A stretch of DNA of 64,000 nt from Kiritimatiellaeota bacterium B1221 (GCA_029269125.1 JARHXX010000007.1:98116-162115); one strand, 5' to 3'; positions 55,626 through 64,000 are shown, counted from the first letter of the stretch. Notes: generated from the letters alone by a model not told the origin. Translations and numbers: made by a program.

Positions 55626-55888
55626 GTGAAGCCTCCCCGCCTTTATACGCTTTCTCAAACACACAGCCTCTCCCTCAGAGGGCGTCACATAGCTTCAATG
55701 CATCTGACGCCATCAGCCTGCATCCATACTCCATAATAAACTTACGTTAGGTACACCTAACAGACGTCATAAAAAACCAATACATAATTTACATGTAAAT
55801 CACTGATTCACAATTACTTATGAATTCCTCTTGCGCTACAGTCCACATCTATGATTCAATACAGTAGAACCCTAACGAGGAAAATATT
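55626..55888. other. Intergenic region upstream of ferredoxin, with a palindrome
   Basis: No gene. A 16-bp dyad GTTAGGT-AC-ACCTAAC lies at 55746-55761, with further CGTTAGG (about 55573) and CCTAACG (55871-55877) half sites around the region. It recalls DtxR/IdeR-type metal operators (TTAGG..CCTAA). The rest is AT-rich and probably holds the ferredoxin promoter. Confidence 0.5.
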
Positions 55889-56089
55889 ATGTCATTTATG
55901 ATTACCGATTGTTGCACTGCCTGTGATGCCTGCCGTTTAGTTTGCCCGACAAATGCGGTAAGCAAAGGATCGCCCATTTATAAGATTGATGGCGATACCT
56001 GTAACGACTGCGCCGATGTCATGGGCGGTCCCCGCTGCATTCCTTCCTGCCCGGAAGCAGGTGCGATCATCTTTAAGCCAAAAGCTTAA
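55889..56089 (+). CDS. 2[4Fe-4S] ferredoxin (YfhL/Alvin-like)
   Basis: 66 residues. The first cluster motif is CTACDACRLVCP; the second is CNDCADVMGGPRCIPSCP, with the long C-X2-C-X8-C-X3-C spacing of the YfhL/Alvin type. Low-potential electron carrier in the cytoplasm; partner enzyme unknown. GAGGAAAA precedes the ATG. Confidence 0.92.
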   Translation: MSFMITDCCTACDACRLVCPTNAVSKGSPIYKIDGDTCNDCADVMGGPRCIPSCPEAGAIIFKPKA

Positions 56090-56100
56090 AATATATAACC

Positions 56101-56141
56101 GGAATGGTTCTGCATCCCGGTCCGGGATGCAGAACCATTCC
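56101..56141. repeat. 41-bp perfect palindrome
   Basis: GGAATGGTTCTGCATCCCGG, a single T, and its exact reverse complement. No T-run follows, so it is not a standard terminator. It lies 12 bp past the ferredoxin stop. It could block 3'-exonucleases or be a protein-binding or mobile-element remnant. Confidence 0.85.
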
Positions 56142-56203
56142 TGCAGATCAGGCATTGTGAGGGGCCACAGTTTTCCGCCCCCCCCTTACAAAGAATTCCT
56201 TTT

Positions 56204-56243
56204 GCTAAAAGAGCACTTAAACAGCTACTTTTAGCTCTTTTTT
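56204..56243 (+). terminator. Rho-independent terminator after ferredoxin
   Basis: GCTAAAAG (56204-56211) and CTTTTAGC (56228-56235) pair over a 16-base loop, followed by TCTTTTTTT. The stem is AT-rich, so strength is moderate. Confidence 0.65.
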
Positions 56244-56261
56244 TATACGGAGAACATCCCC

Positions 56262-56906
56262 TTACAGGGTCACGCCCTTTTTCCATATCGCAAAATCCCG
56301 ATAGCCGTTTCGTTCACTGCAAGTGGGGGATCCCGAGGCCGTATCGAGAATAAAATCAAAGAAAGCATCCGCAACTTCATTCATCGCGGCTCCTTCCCTT
56401 AATACGCCCGCGTTAAAATCAATCCAGTTCTTCTTCCGCTGGGCAAGATCACTGTTGGAAGAAATTTTCACCACTGGAGCCGGTCCTCCCAGCGGCGTAC
56501 CGCGACCGGTGGTGAACAATACCAAATGACAACCCGAGGCCGCCAGTGCGGTGACCGCCACAATATCATTCCCGGGTCCTTCCAGGAGAGTGAGGCCATT
56601 GCACTTCATGCGTCCGCCATAACGCAGCACATCCACCAGAGGAGCGCGTCCGCCTTTCTGCACACAACCCAAAGATTTGTCTTCCAGCGTGGTGATACCT
56701 CCGTCTTTATTTCCCGGAGACGGGTTTTCACCGACCGGTTCTTTGTGGGACAGGAAATAATGTTTGAAGTCATTCACGACCTTCACCGCCTCCTCAAAAA
56801 CCTTTTCATTCACACAACGGTTAAACAGAAGCGTTTCCGCTCCGAAGGCTTCGTCTGCAGCTCCGGGCAAAGAAACCGGAAAGACCGTACGGAATACGGA
56901 AAACAC
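56262..56906 (-). pseudogene. uxaA: 5'-truncated altronate dehydratase (UxaA C-terminal part)
   Basis: 214 residues in frame, but only the C-terminal part of a roughly 500-residue enzyme. ENPSPGNKDGGITTLEDKSLGCVQKGG, GLTLLEGPGNDIVAVTALAASGCHLVLFTTGRGTPLGGPAP and NWIDFNAG are UxaA/GarD signatures, and the normal end (FAIWKKGVTL) is intact. Homology starts around residue 17 (ADEAFGAETLLFNRCVNE). The preceding residues (MFSVFRTVFPVSLPG) are unrelated and abut the 3' end of the PEP-CTERM/PATR gene. A deletion or rearrangement removed the N-terminal part. Confidence 0.8.
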
Positions 56907-56918
56907 ACCCCGTAAAAC

Positions 56919-58523
56919 CTACCCCTTCAGACGGCGGGACAAAACAATCGTAGCCATCAGTCCCAGGCCCAACAGCAGAATCGAGCTGGGTTCAGGTACC
57001 ACCTGAAATTGAAGCTCGTCTCCATTAAAAACAAAGTCTCCGGAAAGGCCACTGCTGAGCCCTGTGTAACCGAGATCACCCGCAACAAAGTTCGTACTGT
57101 CGGAACTGACCAAGGTGTAAGTGACGCCTACAACCCCGGTATCCAGGAAATTAAAGATGAAGCCGCTCCCGCTTCCTTTGGTGAATGCACCACTGAGTAT
57201 CAGCTGATCTGAGCTGCTGTCGGTATCACTTAATTCAAACTGCATTTCGCCCCCACCATTCCAAGTAAAGTCTGTCCCTGTCATGGTGCCAATACTGTTC
57301 CCCGGCGTGAGCGCCCCCCCATCGTTCAGGGTAATAAGACCGTCCATGATGCCTGTACCGCCCAATGTACCCCCGTCGTTAATGATCGTTCCATAGGTAA
57401 AACCGGTTTGATCCCCGTTGAGGACCAGTGTGCCATTATTGACCGTGACATCCCCTTTAAAACCTGAGGAGATATTCCCGTTAAAAACCAAGGTACCCGT
57501 ACCTTCTTTGGTAATCGTCCAGCCCGTATTGCCGGACCAATTGTTATGGAAAGTTACGGTGGTATCATTGTTCACAACCCAGTTTCGGCTCCCCCCTGTG
57601 CTGATGCTTCTGGTATCCGTAAAGGTCAAATCACCCAGCCCGGTCGTCTCCCCTTGGGCCGCACCAAAAATCATCGAAGCATTCCCATCCGCCAGTGATA
57701 AATTATTCGTAATGGTGCGCGCAGCGTTATCTGAAGATCTTAACATCCCGTTTTTGATGATAAGCACACCGGTGCCAATTCCATTATTCACACCCGATCC
57801 AATTGCAATGGCTCCGGCATATAAGCCCACATCACTGCTTGAGGTGTTATCGCCCAATAAAGACAAGGTCGCGGTCCCCCCCGATCTTGATATGCGTCCC
57901 CCGCTCCCACTAATGTTCCCCGTAAAAGTCACATCATAATTATCAAAAGTCAGGTTTCCCCCACCCATCACCACATCTCCATTCAAGGCATTGCTGTTAA
58001 ACACATAAAGGCTGCCGGCGTTGATCGTGGTTGTACCGGTATAGGTATTGGCAGCATATAAACCGAGTCGGCCGGTACCTTCTTTGGTGAAACCTTGCGT
58101 ACCGTCCAATACGGAATAAACGCGCACCTCCGTGTCATTTGTAATCGTCGGGCTTCCTGAAGTTGTTTGCAAGGTGAGCACGTTGTCCCTCAAATTCCAG
58201 CGATTGGTGCCCGAAGTATCCGCGAAATTCATATGGCCGATCGTCAATGGCGCCGTCAACGAAACCGTGCGGGTTGTCGTAATATCAATGGTATTAAAAT
58301 ACGCTGTCGCATCAACACCTTCAGCCACCACACCTCCGGCCCACGGCGCACCATCACCACTTTCCCAGTTGCCGCTACCATCAAACGTCCAGGTGCCATC
58401 CGCCGCCTGAAGCGCTGCTGAAGCACAAAGCAACCCTACAACCAAAGTCAACGCAGAACGAATAGACATCTCAAATGCAGATTTCCGGACAAAAGAGGAG
58501 TGTTTGAATAGAGTGTGTTTCAT
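56919..58523 (-). CDS. PEP-CTERM protein with autotransporter-type (PATR) strand repeats
   Basis: 534 residues from ATG 58523 (MKHTLFKHSSFVRKSAFEM), with a signal segment SALTLVVGLLCASAALQA. ADGTWTFDGSGNWESGD begins the mature part. KEGTGRLGLYAANTYTGTTTINAGSLYVFNS and ITKEGTGTLVFNGNISSGFKGDVTVNNGTLVLNG are passenger-associated transport repeats (PF12951). The end VPEPSSILLLGLGLMATIVLSRRLKG is a PEP-CTERM tail. A beta-helical surface protein. It ends just before a broken uxaA remnant. Confidence 0.85.
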   Translation of the reverse strand: MKHTLFKHSSFVRKSAFEMSIRSALTLVVGLLCASAALQAADGTWTFDGSGNWESGDGAPWAGGVVAEGVDATAYFNTIDITTTRTVSLTAPLTIGHMNFADTSGTNRWNLRDNVLTLQTTSGSPTITNDTEVRVYSVLDGTQGFTKEGTGRLGLYAANTYTGTTTINAGSLYVFNSNALNGDVVMGGGNLTFDNYDVTFTGNISGSGGRISRSGGTATLSLLGDNTSSSDVGLYAGAIAIGSGVNNGIGTGVLIIKNGMLRSSDNAARTITNNLSLADGNASMIFGAAQGETTGLGDLTFTDTRSISTGGSRNWVVNNDTTVTFHNNWSGNTGWTITKEGTGTLVFNGNISSGFKGDVTVNNGTLVLNGDQTGFTYGTIINDGGTLGGTGIMDGLITLNDGGALTPGNSIGTMTGTDFTWNGGGEMQFELSDTDSSSDQLILSGAFTKGSGSGFIFNFLDTGVVGVTYTLVSSDSTNFVAGDLGYTGLSSGLSGDFVFNGDELQFQVVPEPSSILLLGLGLMATIVLSRRLKG

Positions 58524-58828
58524 AATAAATCCTGGGAAGAGTGAATTTGTAATTATGCACACCTGACAAAGAATATGGTTATTTGTCAAACATAATAATA
58601 ACGCAACAGTTTCTTCCGCAAGGACATGGATCTATAGATTGAGGAATCGTGATTTGCACTTTGGGGGTTATGATCTCCCTTGGCGCGGTGCTGTGGTTGA
58701 CCATACAAACATGGAATTCTATGCTTCCCCCTCAAACCTGGGGAATTTCATCCATCTCTCTGCCCATACATCCTGCATGAATGTGCAGAAAACGGCAGGG
58801 AAACCAAAGCGCGCGTTGCTCTCTTTCG

Positions 58829-58855
58829 AAAAAAGAACAGGACCGCGCCTCGGTC
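58829..58855 (-). terminator. Possible terminator of gltX-glnS
   Basis: On the minus strand GACCG-AGGCG-CGGTC overlaps the glnS stop, and six T follow six bases later. The stem is short, so this is a weak candidate. Confidence 0.3.
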
Positions 58856-60524
58856 ATTTCCCTTTGCCCCAGGAGTCCCGTAAGCCCACGGTGCGGTTGA
58901 ACACCAGTTTCTCCGCCGTGGAATCTTTGTCCGCAGTAAAGTAACCCACCCGTTCAAACTGGATCGGCTCTTCAGGCGCGAATTCTGCAAGTGACGGCTC
59001 TACATAAGCCTCTACCACCTGCAGGGATTCCGGATTTAAAAATTCCTGATAGTCCTTTTCTTCATCCGCATCCGGCTCCGCTTCTGTGAACAGCCGATCG
59101 TACAGACGAATTTCCGCTTTGCGCGCGTGTTTGGCACTGACCCAATGCATGGTTCCTTTCACCTTGCGCCCATCCGGGGTTCCGCCGCCCCGCGATTCGG
59201 GATCCCAGGTACAGCGCAGTTCAATGACCTTGCCGTTTTCATCTTTGATGATTTCATTGCAGGTAATGTAACAGGCCGCCCGCAGACGCACTTCACGTCC
59301 CAAGGTAAGCCGGAAAAACTTTTTCGGCGCATCTTCCCAGAAGTCTCCCCGCTCCACCCAGATCTCGCGGCTGAAAGGCACCTGACGGGTACCGAAACTT
59401 TCATCACCGGGATGATTCTGCGCCTCAAACATTTCCTCGTCCCCTTCCGGATAATTGGTGATCACCACTTTGAGAGGATCCAGGACCGCCATCCGGCGCT
59501 GCGCAATTTTATTCAACTCATCCCGCAATGAAAATTCCAACAACGCAAAATCACTGAGACTGTTAAATTTGGTGATTCCCACCTTTTCGCAAAAGGCCCG
59601 AATGGCGGCCGCAGGATACCCGCGCCGACGCATGCCGGAGATCGTGGGCATCCGGGGATCATCCCAGCCATTCACTTTGTTTTCCTCCACCAAAGTCAGC
59701 AATTTGCGTTTGCTCATCACCGTATAGGTCAAATTCAAACGCGCAAATTCTGTCTGCTGTGGCAACGGTTTCGGAAGAGAAATGTTATTTAAAATCCAAT
59801 CATAAAGCGGACGGTGCACTTCAAATTCCAAAGTGCACAGGGAATGGGTCACCCGCTCAATCGCATCTTCAATACAGTGCGCAAAATCATAACTGGGATA
59901 AATACACCATTTATCACCGGTCCGATGATGCTCCGCTTTACGAATCCGGTAAAACACCGGATCCCGCATATGCAGATTCGGACTGGCCATATCAATTTTA
60001 CCCCGCAAAACATGGCTCCCCTCTTCCAATTCTCCCGCCCGCATCTTCCGAAACAATTCTAAATTTTCCTCTACCGACAACTTGCGCCCCGGACTTTCCC
60101 CGCCCGGACGGGTGGGCACCCCGCGCACTTCCTTGAATTCTTCCGTACTGAGCGTACAAACGTAGGCCAGCTCTTTCTGAATGAGCTCTTCCGCAAAGGC
60201 GTACATATGATCAAAATAGTCGGAAGCAAATTTCGGCTCCCCTTCCCATTCAAACCCCAGCCAGCGCACATCCGCTTCAATCGCATCCACGTATTCCTGA
60301 TCTTCCTTCACCGGATTAGTATCATCAAACCGTAAATTGCATTTTCCGTTATATTTCTGTGCGGTACCAAAGTTCAAACAGATCGACTTGGCGTGTCCAA
60401 TATGCAGGTAGCCATTCGGCTCCGGGGGAAAGCGTGTCACCACTTCCGGATACGCACCGGAAGCCAAGTCGGCATCAATCTTTTCGTGAATAAAATTTAC
60501 GGAGGTTTCGAGGGAATCATTCAT
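58854..60524 (-). CDS. glnS: Glutaminyl-tRNA synthetase
   Basis: 556 residues. TRFPPEPNGYLHIGHAKSICLNFG holds the HIGH motif and TVMSKRKLL the KMSKS motif. LRFDDTNPVKEDQEYVDAIEADVRWLGFEW, HRTGDKWCIYPSYDFAHCIEDAIE, and the GlnRS beta-barrel anticodon domain (FRLTLGREVRLRAACYITCNEI) follow. It charges tRNA-Gln directly, so the organism need not use GatCAB for glutamine. It lies 4 bp after gltX. Confidence 0.97.
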   Translation of the reverse strand: MNDSLETSVNFIHEKIDADLASGAYPEVVTRFPPEPNGYLHIGHAKSICLNFGTAQKYNGKCNLRFDDTNPVKEDQEYVDAIEADVRWLGFEWEGEPKFASDYFDHMYAFAEELIQKELAYVCTLSTEEFKEVRGVPTRPGGESPGRKLSVEENLELFRKMRAGELEEGSHVLRGKIDMASPNLHMRDPVFYRIRKAEHHRTGDKWCIYPSYDFAHCIEDAIERVTHSLCTLEFEVHRPLYDWILNNISLPKPLPQQTEFARLNLTYTVMSKRKLLTLVEENKVNGWDDPRMPTISGMRRRGYPAAAIRAFCEKVGITKFNSLSDFALLEFSLRDELNKIAQRRMAVLDPLKVVITNYPEGDEEMFEAQNHPGDESFGTRQVPFSREIWVERGDFWEDAPKKFFRLTLGREVRLRAACYITCNEIIKDENGKVIELRCTWDPESRGGGTPDGRKVKGTMHWVSAKHARKAEIRLYDRLFTEAEPDADEEKDYQEFLNPESLQVVEAYVEPSLAEFAPEEPIQFERVGYFTADKDSTAEKLVFNRTVGLRDSWGKGK

Positions 60525-60528
60525 GGGG

Positions 60529-62121
60529 TTATGCGTCTGTATTATGCAGACAAATTAAAGTGTTTTTCAGTCGTTTGGCAAGGCTTTCGGGATCCAGAAT
60601 CTCGAGGATCGCATCCAACTCGGGTCCACCGGCTTGCCCCGTCAATCCTACCCGTAGAGGCAGATTGAGCTTGCTGTCATCCATTTCTAATTCCGTAGCG
60701 ACTTTCTCACGGGCAGCACCCAGTGTAAGCCCCTGTTCCAATGCTTCGCTCAACCGGGCCAACACATCCTTTTGCCAAGCTTTGCCCAATCCGCGCTTAA
60801 GTGCGCCGGGGCTACGTTCAAAATCAGCATTTGCAAACCATTGCCAGTCGAGAACATCAGCATAAGTCTGAATGCGCGGACGCATCAGCAAGGCAACTTC
60901 CGTCCACTGCTCCGTGCTTAAATCTCCGCTCCAGTCCTGACGGGAAAGCAAATCACGTACATCCGCTAAATAGAGATCCACCGGCAATTCCTGAATGTAC
61001 GCGCCATTCAAATTGCCCAATTTATTTAAATCCATCTGCGCCGGACTCAGCTGCACCCGATCCAAACTAAAGGCGGCAATCAGCTCATCCCGGTTCATCT
61101 TCTCGCGGTCATCCCCCGGCGACCAGCCCAGCAACACCAAATAGTTAAACAACGCCTCCGGCAAATACCCTTTAGACCGGAAATCACCCACAAAGGCATC
61201 CCCGTCCCGCTTGGAATAGGGTTTCCCCTGCGCATTCACAATCATCGGCAAATGTCCGTAGGCTGGCACCTTGCCGTCCAACAACAAAAAGAGTGGCAGG
61301 TGGCGGAAGGTATTTTCCACATGATCATCCCCGCGGATAATATGGGTCACCCCCTGCTCCAAGTCATCACAGACATTGGCCAGATGGAACACCGGAGAAC
61401 CGTCACCGCGCACAATCACCAAATCTTTCATCGAATCCAGCGGTTTCGAAAGCTCACCTTTCACCAAATCCGTAAAGGTGATTTCCCGGCGGGTGTAACG
61501 AATCGCCGTCGCCCCGGTACTTTCAAATGCCAGCCCCTCATTCAAGATTGCCGACATTTTCTCCGCGATGGAAAACAATACGCTCCCTTCTGCATCCAAA
61601 ACTTCTCCATCCGCCATACCCGCAAGACAACATCCGCCCGGATCCTGTTTTCCTTTGCGGCTCACCCCGATATACTGAATCCCGGTGGCATCGATGAGCA
61701 ACGGCTGATCTGCAAACAGGGCTTTTTCGACTTTTTCGCCTTTCCGAAGGTAGGAACCATAGACCGCGTCGCTTTCCGGGATTCGGAAAAACACCGCGGG
61801 CTGTTCATCCGCCGAACGCGCATGACGGTAGGCATGCCCCCCGGCAATCAGTTTTTCAGCCGCCGCCAAATGGGCCTCGGCACGGGTGGATTGAAACAGC
61901 GGATCTTCATCCGCGTGCAACTCCAGCCAATCCATGACTTCCAACAGCTTTTCTACCGCTTCCGGGGTACTGCGCTCCCGATCGGTATCTTCCACCCGTA
62001 ACAGGAATTGCCCCCCTTCGGAGCGGGCAAACAGATAATTAAATATAGCGGCACGGATATTGCCAATATGCACCTGTCCAGTGGGAGAAGGTGCGAAACG
62101 AACGCGTACGGGATTTGTCAT
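60529..62121 (-). CDS. gltX: Glutamyl-tRNA synthetase with an enlarged insert
   Basis: 530 residues from ATG 62121 (AGGAG just upstream), longer than the usual 470-500. VRFAPSPTGQVHIGNIRAAIFNYLFARS holds HIGN, RVEDTDRERSTPEA is conserved, and the KMSKS equivalent is KPYSKRDGDA. Between HAYRHARSA and ITFTDLVKGEL the spacer is about 109 residues against about 47 in E. coli. The CYC-type zinc cysteines of that region are absent. It shares an operon with glnS. Confidence 0.93.
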   Translation of the reverse strand: MTNPVRVRFAPSPTGQVHIGNIRAAIFNYLFARSEGGQFLLRVEDTDRERSTPEAVEKLLEVMDWLELHADEDPLFQSTRAEAHLAAAEKLIAGGHAYRHARSADEQPAVFFRIPESDAVYGSYLRKGEKVEKALFADQPLLIDATGIQYIGVSRKGKQDPGGCCLAGMADGEVLDAEGSVLFSIAEKMSAILNEGLAFESTGATAIRYTRREITFTDLVKGELSKPLDSMKDLVIVRGDGSPVFHLANVCDDLEQGVTHIIRGDDHVENTFRHLPLFLLLDGKVPAYGHLPMIVNAQGKPYSKRDGDAFVGDFRSKGYLPEALFNYLVLLGWSPGDDREKMNRDELIAAFSLDRVQLSPAQMDLNKLGNLNGAYIQELPVDLYLADVRDLLSRQDWSGDLSTEQWTEVALLMRPRIQTYADVLDWQWFANADFERSPGALKRGLGKAWQKDVLARLSEALEQGLTLGAAREKVATELEMDDSKLNLPLRVGLTGQAGGPELDAILEILDPESLAKRLKNTLICLHNTDA

Positions 62122-62317
62122 GCGCTCCTCTTGCCATGTTTTACCGCGCATTCAAGCATCAGCGCAATAAAATCGTCTGAACGAGAAAACCAACCGTCCG
62201 GCTCGTCTATATTTCAAAGAAAGCACATCAGTCATGAAAAAGAATTCAAAATATATCATATCAAGACCCATCTTTACGGGGGGAAAGACCATAGCCATGA
62301 CCGGCATTCTGCAAAAA

Positions 62318-63204
62318 TCAGGGTTTAAGCTTACGTCCCGCCAAATACGCCGCCACCTTCCGGTTTCCCCGTTCACGTGCATGATCCACTGCACTTTCCC
62401 CGTTCGAGGTAATGGAGATGTCCGCTCCCCGCTCCACCAGCAGCCTTACCATTTCCACGTCGTCCCGTAACTCCCAGGCCGCCTGCATCAACGGGGTGAA
62501 TCCATGCTTAATTTTAATAGCCTTGCCACTTGAACCAGCGTTCACCTGGATCTGTTTGGCATTTATAGATGCACCCTGATCGAGCAGGTAGTTCACAATC
62601 TCTTGTGAGCCCTTGCTGACCGCTGAACGCAATGGGGATGCATACCAAAGATCCCGAGGATAAACATTAGCCAAATCAACCAAAGCACCATGCTCCACCA
62701 ACAATTTTACTGCGGGGAAATTTCCCCGTGAACAGGCCATGATCAAAGGCGTGGAGGAGTAGCCCCTGTACAAATTCGGGTCCGCCCCATTCCTCAACAG
62801 TTCCTTCAAAAAATCTATATCCCCGATCAAAACCGCAAAGGTGAGCGGACAGGAACCGAAGTCCGTCACGATATTCACTTCCGCCCCCTCCCGAACCAAC
62901 CAGCGGGCGACATCCAGATGGCCTTGTTCGATGGCACAAACCAGAATCGGCCAGCCTTTGCGGCCCTTGCTGTCAATCGCAACCCCTTGGGATACCTGAC
63001 GCTGCACCTCCTCTAAGTCCCCCTACGTGCAGCGCGGTGTACCGGCAAATCATCCCGAGGCATCAAGCTTGGCTCGGGAAACGTCACTCCCACATGAAAA
63101 GCGCTGATGCCACGGTGAGGCTGAACCCCGGCTTTCCGTATCATTTGATTCAGGAACTCCTCATCACTGACTTGTAATCCCCCCAGATAAAGAGTGGTCG
63201 TCAT
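62318..63204 (-). pseudogene. Ankyrin repeat protein with a one-base frameshift
   Basis: The 5' part (63013-63204) reads MTTTLYLGGLQVSDEEFLNQ to DDLPVHRAARRG and stops. The 3' part (62318 to about 63020) continues in another frame with DLEEVQRQVSQGVAIDSKG and at least five ankyrin repeats (AIEQGHLDVARWLVREGAEVN, RGNFPAVKLLVEHGALVD, GSQEIVNYLLDQGASINA). The break is at a run of five C (63019-63023 on the plus strand); one extra base would restore HRAARRGDLEEV. It may be a true decay mutation or a homopolymer error. Only about 38 bp separate its start from IS3 orfA. Confidence 0.75.
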
Positions 63205-63242
63205 AAGTAGAGTATTCTACAACCGAAAAAAGGACGACGACA

Positions 63243-63509
63243 ATGAAGAAATCAAAATACAGCGACAGCCAGATATTGGCGATCTTGAAACAGGCAGAGA
63301 GTGGCGTGAAAGTACCGGATCTCTGCCGGGAACACGGAATGAGTGCGGCTACTTTTTACAAATGGCGGGCAAAATACGGAGGGATGGATGCCTCCCTGAT
63401 GGCGAGGCTCAAGGAACTGGAGGCGGAGAACAAGCGGCTGAAGAAGATGTATGCTGAGGAACGTCTGCAAGCCGAGATCGTGAAGGAAGCTCTGGAAAAA
63501 AAGTGGTAA
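63243..63509 (+). CDS. IS3 family transposase OrfA
   Basis: 88 residues: MKKSKYSDSQILAILKQAESGVKVPDLCREHGMSAATFYKWRAKYGGMDASLMARLKELEAENKRLKKMYAEERLQAE, a helix-turn-helix plus leucine zipper typical of the IS407 group. It provides DNA binding for transposition and the N-terminal part of the OrfAB transposase. Confidence 0.93.
   Translation: MKKSKYSDSQILAILKQAESGVKVPDLCREHGMSAATFYKWRAKYGGMDASLMARLKELEAENKRLKKMYAEERLQAEIVKEALEKKW
63497..63503 (+). promoter_or_regulatory. Slippery heptamer for programmed -1 frameshift
   Basis: A-AAA-AAG falls in the correct register at the end of orfA (codons GAA AAA AAG TGG TAA). A one-base backward slip moves ribosomes to GTG GTA AAG of orfB, making the OrfAB fusion used by IS3 transposases. 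Confidence 0.75.
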
Positions 63510-64000
63510 AGCCATCTCGTCGCAAGGAGATGGCGAAGAAGGTTATCGAAGAGCAACGATGCACGATTAGAGTGGCCTGTCGGGCCTTCCGGATCAGTGA
63601 AAACTGCTATCGGTACAAAGCAAAACTGAGCTCGGAGAACGAGGAGATCGCGGACTGGCTTCTTCGGCTGACCACGACGTATCGCCGGTGGGGCTTTGGG
63701 CTCTGTTTTGCGTATCTGCGTAAGGTAAAAGGCTTTGAGTGGAACCATAAACGCGTGTACCGAATTTACCGAGAACTGGAGCTAAACCTGCGGATAAAGC
63801 CACGCAAGCGACTAAAACGGGACAAGCCGGATGCCTTGGCTACACCGGAGAGTATCAACGAGATCTGGTCCATGGACTTCATGAGCGATTCACTCACGGA
63901 TGGCCGGAAGTTTCGTACGTTCAACCTGATCGACGATTACAACCGGGAGGCTCTGGGCATTGAAGTGGACTTCTCCCTGCCTTCTGCACGGGTCATCCGG
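63503..64000 (+). CDS. IS3 family transposase OrfB (DDE), 3' end outside window
   Basis: At least 166 residues from GTG 63503 in the -1 frame relative to orfA. RRKEMAKKVIEEQRCTIRVACRAFRISENCYRYKAKL is the HTH_21-like N-terminus, and WSMDFMSDSLTDGRKFRTFNLIDDYNREALGIEVDFSLP is the first part of the rve catalytic core with the first Asp of the DDE triad. The window ends before the second Asp and Glu. Confidence 0.93.
   Translation, partial: MVKPSRRKEMAKKVIEEQRCTIRVACRAFRISENCYRYKAKLSSENEEIADWLLRLTTTYRRWGFGLCFAYLRKVKGFEWNHKRVYRIYRELELNLRIKPRKRLKRDKPDALATPESINEIWSMDFMSDSLTDGRKFRTFNLIDDYNREALGIEVDFSLPSARVIR

Larger units (their letters stand above)
63205..64000 (+). mobile_element. IS3-family insertion sequence (IS407-like), truncated by window end
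   Basis: orfA and orfB in the classic overlapping IS3 layout. The left end lies between 63205 and 63242; the terminal inverted repeat and target duplication could not be defined because the right end is outside the window. Confidence 0.85.

Noticed and set aside
58639..58944. 101-residue plus-strand frame between the PATR gene and glnS
   Set aside because: It overlaps the glnS 3' end by about 90 bases, has no ribosome site and no recognisable motif.

Overview
The window looks like chromosomal DNA of a Gram-negative, polysaccharide-degrading bacterium of the Verrucomicrobiota/Kiritimatiellota type. This placement is inferred. It rests on four PEP-CTERM surface proteins (one with autotransporter-type strand repeats), a CE12-like esterase and a GH113-like glycosidase, a four-helix-bundle (IVP) gene, many hairpin-type dispersed repeats, and outer-membrane lipoproteins and porins. 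No rRNA or tRNA gene was found.

Layout. 1-2600: ammonium operon amtB-glnK-TorF-type porin on the minus strand, with a well-matched sigma-54 promoter. 2.8-7 kb: MipA-type outer-membrane protein, CE12-like acetylesterase, PEP-CTERM protein, alanine racemase. 7-12 kb: rpmH-rnpA-yidC-glpD and a secreted propeller-like protein. 12.1-14.4 kb: membrane protein, winged-helix regulator and HMG-CoA synthase. 14.5-18.3 kb: GH13_18 phosphorylase, YeiH transporter and divergent LysR regulator. 18.3-22 kb: MFS transporter between two composite repeats, pseudouridine synthase, HAD hydrolase, four-helix-bundle protein. 22-24.4 kb: gnd and a mannonate-reductase-like SDR. 24.8-29 kb: two PEP-CTERM proteins, GH113-like hydrolase, LacI regulator. 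29.1-33.5 kb: a hybrid histidine kinase cut in two by an in-frame amber codon. 33.6-34.0 kb: a 60-bp tandem array of palindromic units. 34-35.6 kb: efp with its modification enzyme epmA. 35.6-40.7 kb: large unknown membrane protein, MDR oxidoreductase, lexA, DUF3581 protein, lipocalin. 40.8-44.1 kb: nucleobase uptake operon (uraA, DUF5020 outer-membrane channel, AzgA-type permease). 45-51 kb: tripartite RND efflux operon. 51.9-55.5 kb: ferric-iron ABC importer. 55.9-58.5 kb: ferredoxin, a 5'-truncated altronate dehydratase, PEP-CTERM/PATR protein. 58.8-62.1 kb: gltX-glnS. 62.3-64 kb: frameshifted ankyrin protein next to an IS3-family (IS407-like) element running off the window.

The main themes are nutrient capture (ammonium, nucleobases, iron, glycans), envelope biogenesis, and visible genome decay. 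The decay comprises an amber-split kinase, a truncated uxaA, a frameshifted VPD-CTERM gene and a frameshifted ankyrin gene. No single novel defence or biosynthetic system is evident. The best leads are the split kinase, the 60-bp palindromic array, the repeat-bracketed transporter, and the nucleobase outer/inner membrane module.
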